Source: Owenia fusiformis (Eukaryota; Annelida; Polychaeta; Sabellida; Oweniidae). Taken from it: a stretch of 64,000 nucleotides of DNA. Below, in pieces: positions 26,401-37,216 of the stretch (positions are counted from its first letter, which is position 1; each line of letters opens with the position of its first letter). The position numbers and the translations under genes are program-made. The notes under the pieces are model-generated. The model saw nothing but the letters and a program-made list of their open reading frames with translations. It was not told the DNA's origin and made no database searches. Location of the stretch: assembly GCA_903813345.2 (NCBI GenBank), contig CAIIXF020000005.1:9243375-9307374 (forward strand). Reading direction: 5' to 3'.

Positions 26401-29400
26401 AAAATTGTATACCGAGACTGTAAACCGAGAAACTACTTTTGACAGAGACCGATGGTCGAGGTCAACAGTAGTTTCAAGGTTTACAGTCGAGGTATATGAT
26501 TTTGACGGTTGACCGAATGGAGAGGTCTACAATTGTTTTGTTAGTCAGAAGAAACTATTAATACACATATAGACGATAATCATCAATCATGGCTTCATTT
26601 CACAACCTTTTCTTCGAACCACGCCACCAATAATTTTCGAAAATCGAAAGAAAATCTGAAGACAGTGGTAGTTAAACTCTGCGTACTCACTAGTAAATTA
26701 ATGTTAACTTTACGTTTTTATTTGTATTTTTGCTATACTTGTTGTCTAGTAAAGACAATATATCACTTTCATCAACGTTTACAAAATGTCCGTCTACCAT
26801 GTTTTTCTGTAAACATTATGACGTCATATTCCCCATAATTCACAAGTGTAGTACAGTTACATACGCGGTCAATAATATGATATCCCATGATGCACAGGTG
26901 TGGTACAGGCAAAAATGTTGACCGCTTATTGACCAATCAGATGCGAGTACTTACACTGAGGTGCTAACAAATAGAGATGTTGCACTTATAGAATATACCA
27001 CTTCTAAATGTGTATTACTTTACAAACTTTATTGTATGATATATGATTTACTGTTTTTAATTTCCAGCGTCTAGTTAAAGTATGTGGGGAGATCAGGGCC
27101 TCTCCTTCAGAGAATGAAGAGATACAGTTTCTATGTACTGTATGTGCCAAGATCAAGTCTGCTCCATATACAGTCAACTTCTTCCTAGAGGTAAGTAACA
27201 TGTTCGTACTTCTTGTGCTGTTTTTGTCAAATGTTCCTTGATGTTTTTATGGGTGGAAATAATTTCAATTTTAATTCTCTGTCTCTTTTTCACCCATTTT
27301 TTGCCTGGTATCATTTGGATTTTTATCATTGTGTTTTATGAACAATATATCACATACTTTTCATTCTATACCTCAATAAACATTGTTTTCCATCCACTAT
27401 GCTTTATGGAAAGTTTATTCAAAAATTTTGAAGTTTAAATAATGATTTTATTTCTGTTTCTCACTCACATAGGATGATCTTGAACTGGTGAGTGGGATCT
27501 GATATTTCCATATTTACCAGTAATGATTATGTAAATCTGTACATGTATGTTGTATATGTGTATCCTGAGCATTCTCTTTTCTAATGTATAGATGTTATTC
27601 CACTTTATGGAATTTATCCTTTTTATGTCCCCACCACATAGTGTGGGGCCATATTGTCGGCCTAGGCGCGTCCGTCTGTCTGTCCGTCTGTCCGTCTGTC
27701 TGTCCGTACGTCCGGCAGTTTTCTCCAAAACCGCTACAGATATCACCTTCAAATTTTCAGGGATAACTTATGAGTGCATACAGATGTGGATGAAAAAAAA
27801 TTAACTCGATACCTACTTCCTGTCGGCCATTTTGAAGTCGAATGCTAAAATCCTTGTCTGCAAACTTTAAGAAAAACTGCTTCACAGTTGCTTTTAAAAC
27901 TTTAACATCTTGTTCAGCTCACTTCATTCTAGATCTGATTAGGTTTTGGACCTGCTAGCTCATTTATGTCAGCCATTTTGAATGTCTTAAGAAAAGTTAG
28001 CGCGCGATAATACTTTGTATCATATTGAATGGTGTTTTTGAGTTTTCATACTTTAACTATTTAGTAGCTTTATAAATAATTTCAGATGTACTTTGCTGTA
28101 AAAGCCTACTTTATTGTTAACAGTAGTTATATGTGATAATTTTGTAAAAAGAAATCAGCAAAAACTCATAAGGACTTTTTTATTGTCGGCCATTTTGGAT
28201 TTTTCGGTCCTAAAATCTTGTCTGTGAAGTCTTGTCTGCGCGTTTTCAGGTGAACCGTTTGGTGGATCAATTTCAAATTTTCAGGGATGATTCTTAGTAT
28301 AAAAATCTAGATCTCATTAGTTTTTTGGCATTCTGGGTAAATGTCAAGGCAGCCATTTTGGATTTTCCGTCCTAAAATCTTGTCTGTAAAGTCTTGTCTA
28401 CTCGTTTTCAGGTGAACTGTTTCGTAGATCAATTTCAAATTTTCAGGAATGATTCTTAGTATGAAAATCTAGAACTGATTAGTTTTTTTGCATTCTGGGT
28501 AAATGTCAAGGCAGCCATTTTGGATTTTCCGTCTTAAAATCTTGCCTGTAAAGTCTTGTCTACGCGTTTTTAGGAGAACGGTTTGATAGATCAATTTCAA
28601 ATTTTCAGGGATGATTCTTTGTATGAAAATCTACATCTGATTACTTTTTTTGCATTCTGCGTAAATGTTAAGGCAGCCATTTTGGATTTTCTATCCTAAA
28701 ATCTTGTCTGTAAAGTCTTGTCTACCCGTTTTCAGGTGAACCGTTTGGTAGATCAATTTCATATTTTCAGGGATGATTCTTAGTATGAAAATCTACAAAC
28801 AGATTAGTTTTTTGACATTCTTGGTAAATGTCAAGGCAGCCATTTTGGATTTTCCATCCTGAAATCTTGTCTGTAAAGTCTTGTTTACATGTTTTCTGGT
28901 TAACTGTGTGACGGATCAATTTCAAATTTTCAGGGGTGGTTCTTAGTATGAAAATCTAGAACTGACTAAATTTTTGGCATTCTTGGTAAATTTTAAGGTG
29001 GCCACTTTGGATTTTCCGTCCTCAAATTGTGTTGGTAAAGTCTTGTCTACTCATTTTCAGGATAACCATTTCACGGGATCACCACTTGGTGGGGACATTT
29101 TGTACACATTTGTGTTCTTGTTGTTTTTACTGTAATACGTGACATCAAAGCATGCAGGACTGTGTGGGTTACTTTTGTTTTTGATTGACTTGGACCTTTT
29201 AAATTGTTTGCCAGGTGTCCTCAGATGTTGTTTCCTAACTTGACCCATTTGGTAAGTCATCATATGTAGTTTCTTAACTTGACCTAGTCTGTAACAGTGA
29301 ATAACATTGAACATGAACTTGTTTACTTGTGTATTTGGCTCACATGCTGAGCCTGTGGAGTTGTCCATATGTTCTCCTTTGTGGAATAGAAAATGTTGTA

Positions 29401-32400
29401 TTTTTGTAGCACCAAAATATGGTGCTAGAGGTATTTCCCAGGGGTCCTGCATGTTTTGTTTAAGATTAATGTTTCGTTGGACATATTTGTAATATCAAGA
29501 TAATAATATTCATTAGTTAGATCAAGGTGAAAGAATAGGCATTCATCCAACCTTCTACATCTATCTACAGTCAATGGTTTCTCTAGTATTAAGTGTAAAT
29601 ACTACACAAATATCATGATGCATGTTGTTCATTTCAGTCTCTGAAGAGTCAGAAGCAAGATATCCGCACAATGACTGAGCAGCCACAGATTGATTTTGCT
29701 CTCATGGAGTCCCTATTGGCACTCACACGAAGTGAAGTAAGTGCTCGTTCTGCACATGTGATTTACTATCTTGGATTAGACCTCTGCTCCAAAGCCCTTT
29801 CTATTTTATATTTCACAGTGAAGAGAAGAAAGGGATTTTACGCATAAGTGCTAGTTTAATTGTTAAAAATATTGCAAATGCTACATCAGGTGTGATCTCT
29901 GCATATACCAATGCTTTAATTTGTAAGTGATATACATATTCAGTATAATGATACAGTCAGCTGTCTCTGTTCCTTATACTCACAGCATTTTTATATACTT
30001 TTTTTAATCTGTGTTTTATATCGTTTCACAAATCACTCATGTGGTTAAAATTGAAACGAAAAAATAATTTTGAAGACTGTGAATATCAATTCATAGATCT
30101 AAACCAAACTCTGGTTAACTGCTTAACTCTACCAGCATATTTGAATTAATGTATACTCTATTTGTACAAAATGATGATCATTACAGGATTCTCGTGTAGC
30201 AATTAAAGCATGTGAAGGTCTTCTCTTGTGTTCTAGTCTTCCTGAAGAAAGCTCAGCCAAAGCCATCATTGAAAACACTAAGTTCTGTACAGTGTATTTA
30301 TAAATGATGTTTATTACAGGATTCTCGTGTAGCAATTAAAGCATGTGAAGGTCTTCTCTTGTGTGCTAGTCTTCCTGAAGAAAGCTCAGCCAAAGCCATC
30401 ATTGAAAACACTAAGTTCTGTACAGTGTATTTATAAATGATGTTTATTACAGGATTCTCGTGTGGCAATTAAAGCATGTGAAGGTCTCCTCCTGTGTGCT
30501 AGTCTTCCTGAAGAAAGCTCAGCCAAAGCCATCATTGAAAACACAAAGTTCTGTACTGAGATCACAGAGAAACTCACCAGGCTGTATTCCCTGCTACCAA
30601 AGACCCTGGACCCTGGGGATGTGGAGAGTCTCTATGAGGCCAACTGGGGGTAAGGTTATGTCCCTGTTATAATGTGACACCACTAGAAGTTGTGACATAT
30701 TGTTATAGTCACCAACTTTTTTGTGGATGGTGTTCGGAGGGAGCCAGTTGGAGTTTGGCATCTGTAACAAATGGCAGGTGGTGACATTTTGCATGTTAAT
30801 GCATTGTCTTAAGTTTGAGATGTTTTACCTTTCAAATCAGATGACTTATGTTGAAACTAATTATATGAAAAACTCTCTGAAGAACAACCCCAAGATACAC
30901 CTTATTCAAAGGTAAACACATCACCTTGGATGTATATGTTGAGCATGACTGATATAACATTTAAAGATGAGATTTATAAGTACAAGATATTTCAAAAATA
31001 GTACATTGTGTTGGAAAATAAAGAATTTTTTTTGACTTTTCAATAAGATGTATAGTTATACTAAAAAAGTTATAAATCTTTGATCAATTTATCTTTTGGG
31101 CGTTGGGACCCAATACCAGAGAAAAAAATCTAATCATATAAAATCTATTCCAGGCTAGATGTCATGACTGATACAGATGAGTTCATCACATTTCCTGGCA
31201 AGCGGCAACTTACTTCCTTTCTCTCCTGGCTGGACTACTGTGACCAGCTGATCATGATGGCTCACCCATTTGTAGCAAAACAACTCTCAGTGGTAATACA
31301 TCAACAGTTCCTAGTGAAGCATATAGAGCCATCTGTCCTACAAACGTAAGGTTTCACTTGTCTTGTTACCCACAGGTTTTGCTGGCAAATCTTCAAAATG
31401 GTCACTAATTTCAAAATGGGAGCAATTTTACTTTTTTGCTGATACATCATCAGTTCTTAGTGAAGCATATTAGAGCCCTCTGTCTTACAAACTTGACATG
31501 ATATTTTTAGTTCATGTGGGGACCCTGTGGTTACCAAGTTCTGCTCCGAGGGAAATTTTCAAAATGGCCACTGATTTCAAAATGGCAGCAATTTTACTTT
31601 TTTGCTATAACTAGAGAAGTAATAGAGTCTTTTTGTAAATAGATCCAGTGCATCTTAAATATCTTAAAAATGGTTGCCATAAACATTGTTGATTGATAAA
31701 ATTGCATCGCCATTGTCTAGTTATTTTGCTTTCAGTTTATTTCTGACCTGACCAGGTGTCTCAGACTGTGATCAGGTGTCTCAGACTGTATCTGTGTTAT
31801 ATTTTGTAGGAATGAGAGTGGTGCAATAACATCTACATGTCTCTTGACCAGGTGTCTCAGACTGGTGTCTTCCTCATCACTACTTACACGTAAGATTCCT
31901 CATATTGTACAAAAAGAACATGTAATACATTTATATGTTGATAATATTTGTTGTATGGAACTCTTTATTTTTTTCATATGCCTAAAATAACAAACCATTT
32001 GATAGATTGATTTAAATTTTAGGAATGAAATTCTCCAACTGATTCTGTCCTCATTTATTTCTTTGCTTTATTTCAGAATTTGCACTATTTATACTTGGTG
32101 AAGATAGGGATCCTGAATTTAAAGACGACACAACTCAATCACACAAGTTCAGAATGAGGCTCATTGAAAGATGTGATCACCTCTCTGAAGAATTAACTCT
32201 GGTCACACTGAAACTGTTTGAAACTCTACTTCTCAAACCTGATGAACACATTTTCCATAATCTTATCCTAAGGAATCTATTGACTAGAAACTATTGTATT
32301 GATTCAAAATCAACTGGTGAAAAGACAGCAGAGGAAGCATCCAATCAGAGTTCAGTCTCAGAATCAGCCAATCAGAACACTGATAGTCAGACCAATCAAA

Positions 32401-35400
32401 TTGAAGCAGATAAAACTAACATTGCTGAAGCTGACAGTGTAAAAGAAAATAGTGAAACAGAAGATGGATCTGAATCAAGTGCAGTAGAGAAAGACTCAAA
32501 CACATCAAAGCAAGATGAAAGGACAGAAGAGAGTACAACAAATGAAGGGGAAAGTGCAGTAATTGAAGGGGATAATGTAGTAGCAGAACAAAGTGAAGAG
32601 AGTGATAAGGCCAATGAAATAGTGGGTGAACAGCAAGATGTGGAAAATACTTCAGAAAATGTTGACACAAGCCAAATATCTGGGATAATCATAGATGGTT
32701 CTCAAGATGTTGTTCCCACTCCAGACACCCCTGGTAAGTCAGCCAGTGAAATCTATGATGAAACATTATCAAGTGGCGAAATATACAGAAGTTTATTTTT
32801 TGAATGTGCTCTCTCATTGTTCTGCAGTTCATTTCAGAATGATGTAGTTAATTACTTATGAATCCTATATGTACGATGTCTTTATGTAAACCTGCCTGGC
32901 CAATGTAATTAACGATAATATTCATTCTACTTTGCATGAATTGAGACATATTACAAAGATTTGAATAGGATGCTTATTATTCAACATTTATGTTAGAGTA
33001 TTTGTGCTAAGCGCTGTCCACTCCATTGGGGATCGAATACATGATCCCAGGCTGAATGGACAAGCGCTCTACCTCTGACAGGACCAGCTAACTTTTCCAA
33101 ATAAAAATTGCAGACATTGCAAACATTATTAGTTTTACCCATCTGACTTTCTTTTAATAAAAAACTTAATACTTTCACTCGATATCATCAGTTTTAAGAA
33201 CTTTTATGATGTCCTAATACATGATGACTAATTTTTCAGGCAGTGAATTAGATTTCAACTCACTTGGGTTTGTTCCTACATCTGAAGAGTCTTCCAATAA
33301 ACCAGGTGTCCACAAAGTTGTCAACTGGTAAGGAAACATTCATCATTTAAAGGATGAGGAGGGATATGTAGAATGACTTAAAGATATCAAGGCAATAATT
33401 TTATGAATGACTTGTAAAAATTGCATACAAAATTTGTTCATTGTCTATTAAAAGTCATCCTGTAGTGTAGTCAGAAATATCTTTGTCAGATCCTGAAATA
33501 AGCCACGTATTAGCACTTTTTGTTTTGATTTTTGCCAGTTTTTATGTCACCACCATGGTGACATATTGTTATAGTCTCTAAATTTTTTGTGGATGGTATT
33601 TGGTTGGTGGTGTTCGGTGTCTATAACAAATGGCAGGTGGTGACATTTTGCATGTTAATACCTTTTTCATAAATAAATGTGTTCTGGGATTGGCTGTTGA
33701 GCCAGTCATTATGAAACACACTTTACATTTACATGTTATTAACTTATTTCAGTTTTCTCTCACTGGTTCCTGATGAGTGTAAATCCAGCTACCAAATGAG
33801 TGACAGTGGATATGACACATATCTCAGGGATGCACACAGACAAGTAGGAACACTTTCATCAATTTGGTTGATGTTTTGCTTTTTATAAGTACAATAGAAA
33901 ATTAAGAACAATGTTTACATAAATCGGACAATAATTTTGCACATGATACAGTTATCTATATCATACAATAGTGACTTATCATATAAAATAATGATAACAG
34001 CTTTATCAAGTTTTTTGTGAAACAAATTTTATGTGTTTATTATTTGGATATAGTAAGTCTTGTGAAAAAGATTATGTTTGACACGAGAACGATGTTTTAC
34101 TTTCACATTTCAGTTCATACTTCATTTCACATTTTATTCCAATATAAGAACAATATTTCACATTTCAGTCTAAAAGAAAAACAACAATATACAACATAAT
34201 ATCACATTTCAGACCATTCAGTACAATGCATTTCACATTTCATCATATCACAATGTACAGCTTAGTCAGACTGAAAATGTAATTTCCCATTTCAGTACAC
34301 TGAGATGACCAATCAGTGCCTTGGATTCAACTGGCCCTTAGACCCTGTCTCCATAAAGACTGAAAAGACTGATCAGTTCTTTGAGGGAACATTTCTCAAT
34401 GTTATACTCAACAAACTGTCACATATAATGGATCAGGTAGGATTGTCTTGGGTCTATTTCACAGACAATATTGATTCAACTGGCCCTTAGACCCTGTCTC
34501 CATAAAGACTGACAAGACTGATCAGTTCTTTGAAGGAACATTTCTCAATGTCATACTCAACAAACTGTCACATATAATGGATCAGGTAGGATTGTCTTCG
34601 GTCTACTGCACAGTCTGCAATAATGGTCAAGTCTTCATTTGTTCATTAACATTGGTCTAATACGAGGTAGTATTTTACTGACTGCCTTTCATGAGACTCA
34701 AAGCACACTGCTGCATATAACAGTATTACAAAATGTTTTTTGGAAAATATTTAGGACACCCATATCTTTGATGTTTAGAAATGGATAGAATTGCCTACTG
34801 AAATAACTCATGGGAGAGAATAAATGGCAAAATTGGAATAAGAAAACAGAACCAAGTCCCTCCAAACCATATATTTGTTTTCCAATACACTCAAGTCCTT
34901 TAATTGCTGCTAATGTTTTTGATAAGACTTTGGCAATAAATATAAGTATTTTGTAAACTAAAAGAATAAAAACTAGTAAAAAATGAAAATAAAATTGTCC
35001 TTTTGAAACTATTTTTCTTTCAGAGTTATGATATCAATCTGCAAGTGACATCTGTGGTATCTAAGCTGGCTCAACTTCCACATCCAAACTTACATGAGTA
35101 CCTTCTAGATCCATTCCTCAATCTGAGTCCAGACACCAGGACCATGTATACTGTCTTTACGAAGGTATGGCTTTTTTTTATTATTTTATTATTTATTGGA
35201 ATAACTTTCAATTTAGTGGAACATAAATACAATTTAAAATACAATGTATTCAATTATATAACAATTGTTGTTTTGATTTTAAAAACATTTTTTTCCATTT
35301 TATTTCCCACTTGAAAATGTGATATTTGGTCCATCTTTTTTGCCTTGTAATACATATCCACTTTCTCGAAAAATTGCGAACAATTTCTCGACAACTTTAA

Positions 35401-37216
35401 GTATTGTTGGAATAGCTGTTACATGCTCTGAATATGTCTCAACTTTTAAATTTTTTAATTTAATGTGAATAGCAAGATAATACATTATATACAATTGCAT
35501 GTACTGTAGCGTTACTTCTGCTGTCCTTCCTTCTCTCCCCTTTTTTGTTTTAAACATATTTGCCATTTCAGCAGGACTTATGTCAATGTACCATGATTTT
35601 AGCACCCACAAAATAAGATTATCCTTTATTTGAAGACTGATATTTCACCTCCCCTTATAGCTTTGATCATTTCAAATGCTAGAATCTACCTTACATATTT
35701 TTCACATTGCTTACATTATTCAAACAATGAAATTGGAAGTAAATAAATAGAAGTTTTTCAGGTTATCACTGACCTAAAATCCAGACAAAAGTCGATACCA
35801 GACTTCAATCGTAAACTGCTACAGGTCCGTAGACAACTCATTGGTCTTCAGAACAACTTAAAGAGGTGAGGAACATTGTGCATTTTATCTCTTGCGACCT
35901 GTATTAACATGGATCTCTTGCATTTGTATTGTGATTAATATTGTTACCATAGCTACCAGGATTGTCGCTAGTATAAGTAATGTCGGGAATTTATATATTT
36001 AGTTCAGTGTTATTTTTAACTACATAAGACAAATAATGAGCTATACTTGTCCTTGGTAAAAGGTAAAAAAGATCAAATGCATTTGTGTATTATACAAATT
36101 AATTGGTTCATATTAATTTTATTTGCTAATATATTTTTCTCATTTTTGGCATTGTTAGCATATATGTTTAATTTAACGGTACATGTATTAATATTGCTGC
36201 TTATTTATGCATGAAGAAATGTCCGCACGGATCAGTAAGTTTATTTGACTGCTACAAAATGCTGAATGTTAAGTTGCGTTGTCTGCTTTAATGTTTGGTT
36301 TAAAGTTAAACCACAAGATCACAAGTCACTCTACAGGACTAACTACCTTTGTTTGATTATTTTTTTTTGTTTTACATACATTTATAATATGTACACAAAA
36401 CATTATTATATTGCATCATGAATGAAATTCAATTTTTAATGATTTACTTTCTTCTCACTCACATATTTTAAATTACACCAGAGTGCCTGTTCTGTGGTTT
36501 GATGCAAACATTGCTTTTTATGTATACATTACATGCGTAAAATTTATCATTGCTTTTTGTCATCAATGTGAAGGCCTGTTGTTTCTACTGTCTTCAATTG
36601 CCATATACGTACAGTTCTATTATGTTATACTCTAAATCAATGCATCGTATTTATCCTGCTATCCTGCAAAGTATTGCTTCTCGACTTATAGACTGTGACA
36701 TGAGTAATGCATACGATGTTATCCCTTCATTGCTTTTATTGTATGTAAGAGAAACACCTACCTCGCTTTTTTGTATGATATATGGTATTGTGGTGAAGTT
36801 TGATAAGTGGTGGTTCTTATATGGCCATAGGTGAAGAAGGGTTTGGGTAAGCGAAAATATTGGAGTGAGGAATTGAGAAAAAATGGTTCAGGTTAAGTTC
36901 AATTTTATTTTCAATTTTTAAGTTTCAATTTTTTTTTTATTAATTTCTCAAATAATAGCATAGATTTCAGTATTTACTTTTTGATTATGATGCATGATTG
37001 TACAGTGTACCAGTACATATATTGTATACAAAAATAGAGTCAAAAATATAAAACTTAATTAATTGTGTTCCATTTTGATTTAACTATTTTTTACTTATTT
37101 TATATTTCAGTATCGAAGGTAGTTCCACACTAGAGGGAGTGATTGTACTTGAGGAGTTCTGTAAAGAGCTTGCTGCGATTGCGTTTGTTAAACATACAGT
37201 CCATGAGACACAGTGA
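20446..37216 (+). CDS. FHIP2A: FHF complex subunit FHIP2A (FAM160B1/RAI16-like)
   Basis: Sixteen coding exons: 20446-20490, 23269-23350, 25199-25368, 25799-25903, 27068-27190, 29638-29736, 30453-30649, 31154-31345, 31810-31889, 32077-32733, 33240-33327, 33753-33843, 34296-34436, 35024-35164, 35762-35865, 37111-37216 (stop TGA). All phases match, giving 806 aa. The family protein joins FTS and a Hook protein to link dynein-dynactin to membrane cargo, and FHIP2A has been tied to Rab1-positive secretory membranes. Family blocks in order: [140 protein letters not shown]; and, at the end, [20 protein letters not shown]. Residues about 440-580 (within 32077-32733) are a Ser/Glu/Asn-rich acidic insert absent from the conserved core. 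Several introns carry partial copies of adjacent exons. Confidence 0.97.
20668..21143. mobile_element. Inverted-repeat element, 476 bp, FHIP2A intron 1
   Basis: The left arm 20668-20722 begins ACTTGAGTCAACG, then ACTGCCATATAATT..TACCAGGAT and GGATTGGAAAC. The right arm 21085-21143 is its inverse with small indels (GTTTCCAATCCTGGTAGAAT..CGTTGACTCAAGT). The arms are about 55 bp and flank a 360-bp interior without an ORF. It is probably a foldback or MITE insertion. The left arm contains an acceptor-like TTTTACCAG followed 40 nt later by a donor-like GTAACA. Confidence 0.65.
22246..22281 (+). CDS. FHIP2A: Candidate 36-nt cassette exon of FHIP2A
   Basis: A T-rich tract ends TTTTTTTTAAG|GTTCAG, and 36 nt later comes AACAT|GTAAGAAT. 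The segment reads [12 protein letters not shown] and is phase 0 at both ends, exactly fitting between exon 1 (ends phase 0) and exon 2 (starts phase 0). I do not recognise this acidic peptide from other FHIP2 proteins. It could be an optional exon or chance. Confidence 0.4.
23362..24866 (+). mobile_element. 1.5-kb repeat element copy A, FHIP2A intron 2
   Basis: It begins TATGTCCCCACCA and ends TTGGTGGGGACATA plus a short tail ACACATTTGTGTTCTTGT shared with copy B (27619-29122). The order of parts is the same in both: TIR-like head, TCCG/TCTG microsatellite, CGGCAGTTTTCTCCAAAACC block, GGCCATTTTG block, then about five tandem units of about 162 bp (GGTGAACCGTTTGG recurs at 24007, 24169, 24332 and 24494). 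No ORF of note. It sits only about 15 bp after the donor of exon 2. Confidence 0.8.
24007..24780 (+). repeat. 162-bp tandem repeat array inside copy A
   Basis: Units each contain GTGAACCGTTTGGTAGATC, TTCAAATTTTCAGGGATGA, AGGCAGCCATTTTGGATTTT and AAAATCTTGTCTGTAAAGT. Spacing is 162-163 bp between starts. The last unit is truncated and diverged. Confidence 0.85.
26369..26536. mobile_element. Palindromic MITE, 168 bp, FHIP2A intron 4
   Basis: ACAATTGTTGACCTCTC at the left is answered by GAGAGGTCTACAATTGT at the right. Inner blocks (TCAACCG / CGGTTGA; TGTAAACC / GGTTTACA; AGTAGTTTC / GAAACTACT) also pair, so nearly the whole segment can fold into a hairpin. Confidence 0.75.
27619..29122 (+). mobile_element. 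1.5-kb repeat element copy B, FHIP2A intron 5
   Basis: This is a second copy of the element at 23362-24866 in the same orientation, collinear over its whole length with scattered substitutions and small indels. It starts TTTTATGTCCCCACCACATAG and ends GGTGGGGACATTTTGTACAC. Internal 162-bp units run from about 28248 to 29030. Two copies in neighbouring introns of one gene may reflect two insertions or one local duplication. Confidence 0.8.
30187..30452 (+). pseudogene. Two tandem partial copies of FHIP2A exon 7
   Basis: Two 133-bp units (30187-30319, 30320-30452) precede the full exon (30453-30649). Each repeats the acceptor TTACAG and the first about 105 nt of the exon with only a few substitutions (AGTGTATTT replaces the rest of the exon). 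Each unit reads in frame like the exon, then meets TAA after CTVYL and lacks the real donor. Using the first or second acceptor without further splicing would truncate the protein. The very high identity indicates a recent duplication or an assembly error. Confidence 0.9.
30660..30805. mobile_element. Short GTGACA-ended repeat, FHIP2A intron 7
   Basis: It shares GTGACATATTGTTATAGTC, TTTTTTGTGGATGGTGTTCGG and AACAAATGGCAGGTGGTGACA with 33540-33662 in intron 11. The ends TGTCACCACC/GGTGGTGACA resemble the TGTCCCCACC/GGTGGGGACA ends of the 1.5-kb elements, so it may be a small relative. Confidence 0.5.
31442..31493 (+). pseudogene. Diverged copy of the 3' end of FHIP2A exon 8
   Basis: Intronic GATACATCATCAGTTCTTAG..TACAAAC repeats the last about 52 nt of exon 8 (from 31296) with several substitutions and one insertion that breaks the frame. 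The flanking intron sequence (TTTCAAAATGG..GCAATTTTACTTTTTTGC) is also repeated at 31385-31442 and 31555-31613. The offset of about 146-166 bp indicates an old tandem duplication. Confidence 0.75.
31749..31789 (+). pseudogene. Two copies of a FHIP2A exon 9 fragment upstream of the exon
   Basis: CTGACCAGGTGTCTCAGACTG (31748-31768) and ATCAGGTGTCTCAGACTG (31771-31788) match TTGACCAGGTGTCTCAGACTG inside exon 9 (31844-31864). They lie in the intron just before the exon, without splice sites of their own. Confidence 0.7.
32994..33092 (-). mobile_element. tRNA-derived SINE head, FHIP2A intron 10
   Basis: On the minus strand, from about 33092, GTTAGCTGGTCCTGTCAGAG is followed by GGTAGAGCGCTTGTCC and, about 30 nt later, GTATTCGATCCCC. 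These correspond to the A-box/D-arm and B-box of a tRNA-like pol III promoter. The acceptor stem does not pair well, so a SINE or tRNA pseudogene is more likely than a functional tRNA. Confidence 0.5.
33540..33662. mobile_element. Short GTGACA-ended repeat, FHIP2A intron 11
   Basis: Second copy of the repeat at 30660-30805, here with a recognisable inverted pair TATGTCACCACC / GGTGGTGACATTTTG at its ends and a TATTGTTATAGTC block after the first end. Confidence 0.55.
34473..34612 (+). pseudogene. Tandem partial copy of FHIP2A exon 13 and its donor
   Basis: GATTCAACTGGCCCTTAGAC through GATCAGGTAGGATTGTCTT is repeated 149 bp downstream of the same sequence in exon 13 (34324-34472), with few differences. 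The copy keeps the donor GATCAG|GTAGGA but lost the exon's 5' end. A possible acceptor (ATTTCACAG at 34456-34464) would bring a TGA in the required frame, so it cannot simply replace the exon. Confidence 0.85.

Noticed and set aside
26730-26921. 63-codon plus-strand frame in FHIP2A intron 4
   Set aside because: It starts within intron sequence, lies between correctly phased exons and has no resemblance to known proteins.
36836-36894. Possible extra FHIP2A exon after CCATAG, near GTGAAGAAGGGTTTGG
   Set aside because: Exons 15 and 16 already join in frame across this intron, the acceptor tract is weak, and no family sequence is encoded.
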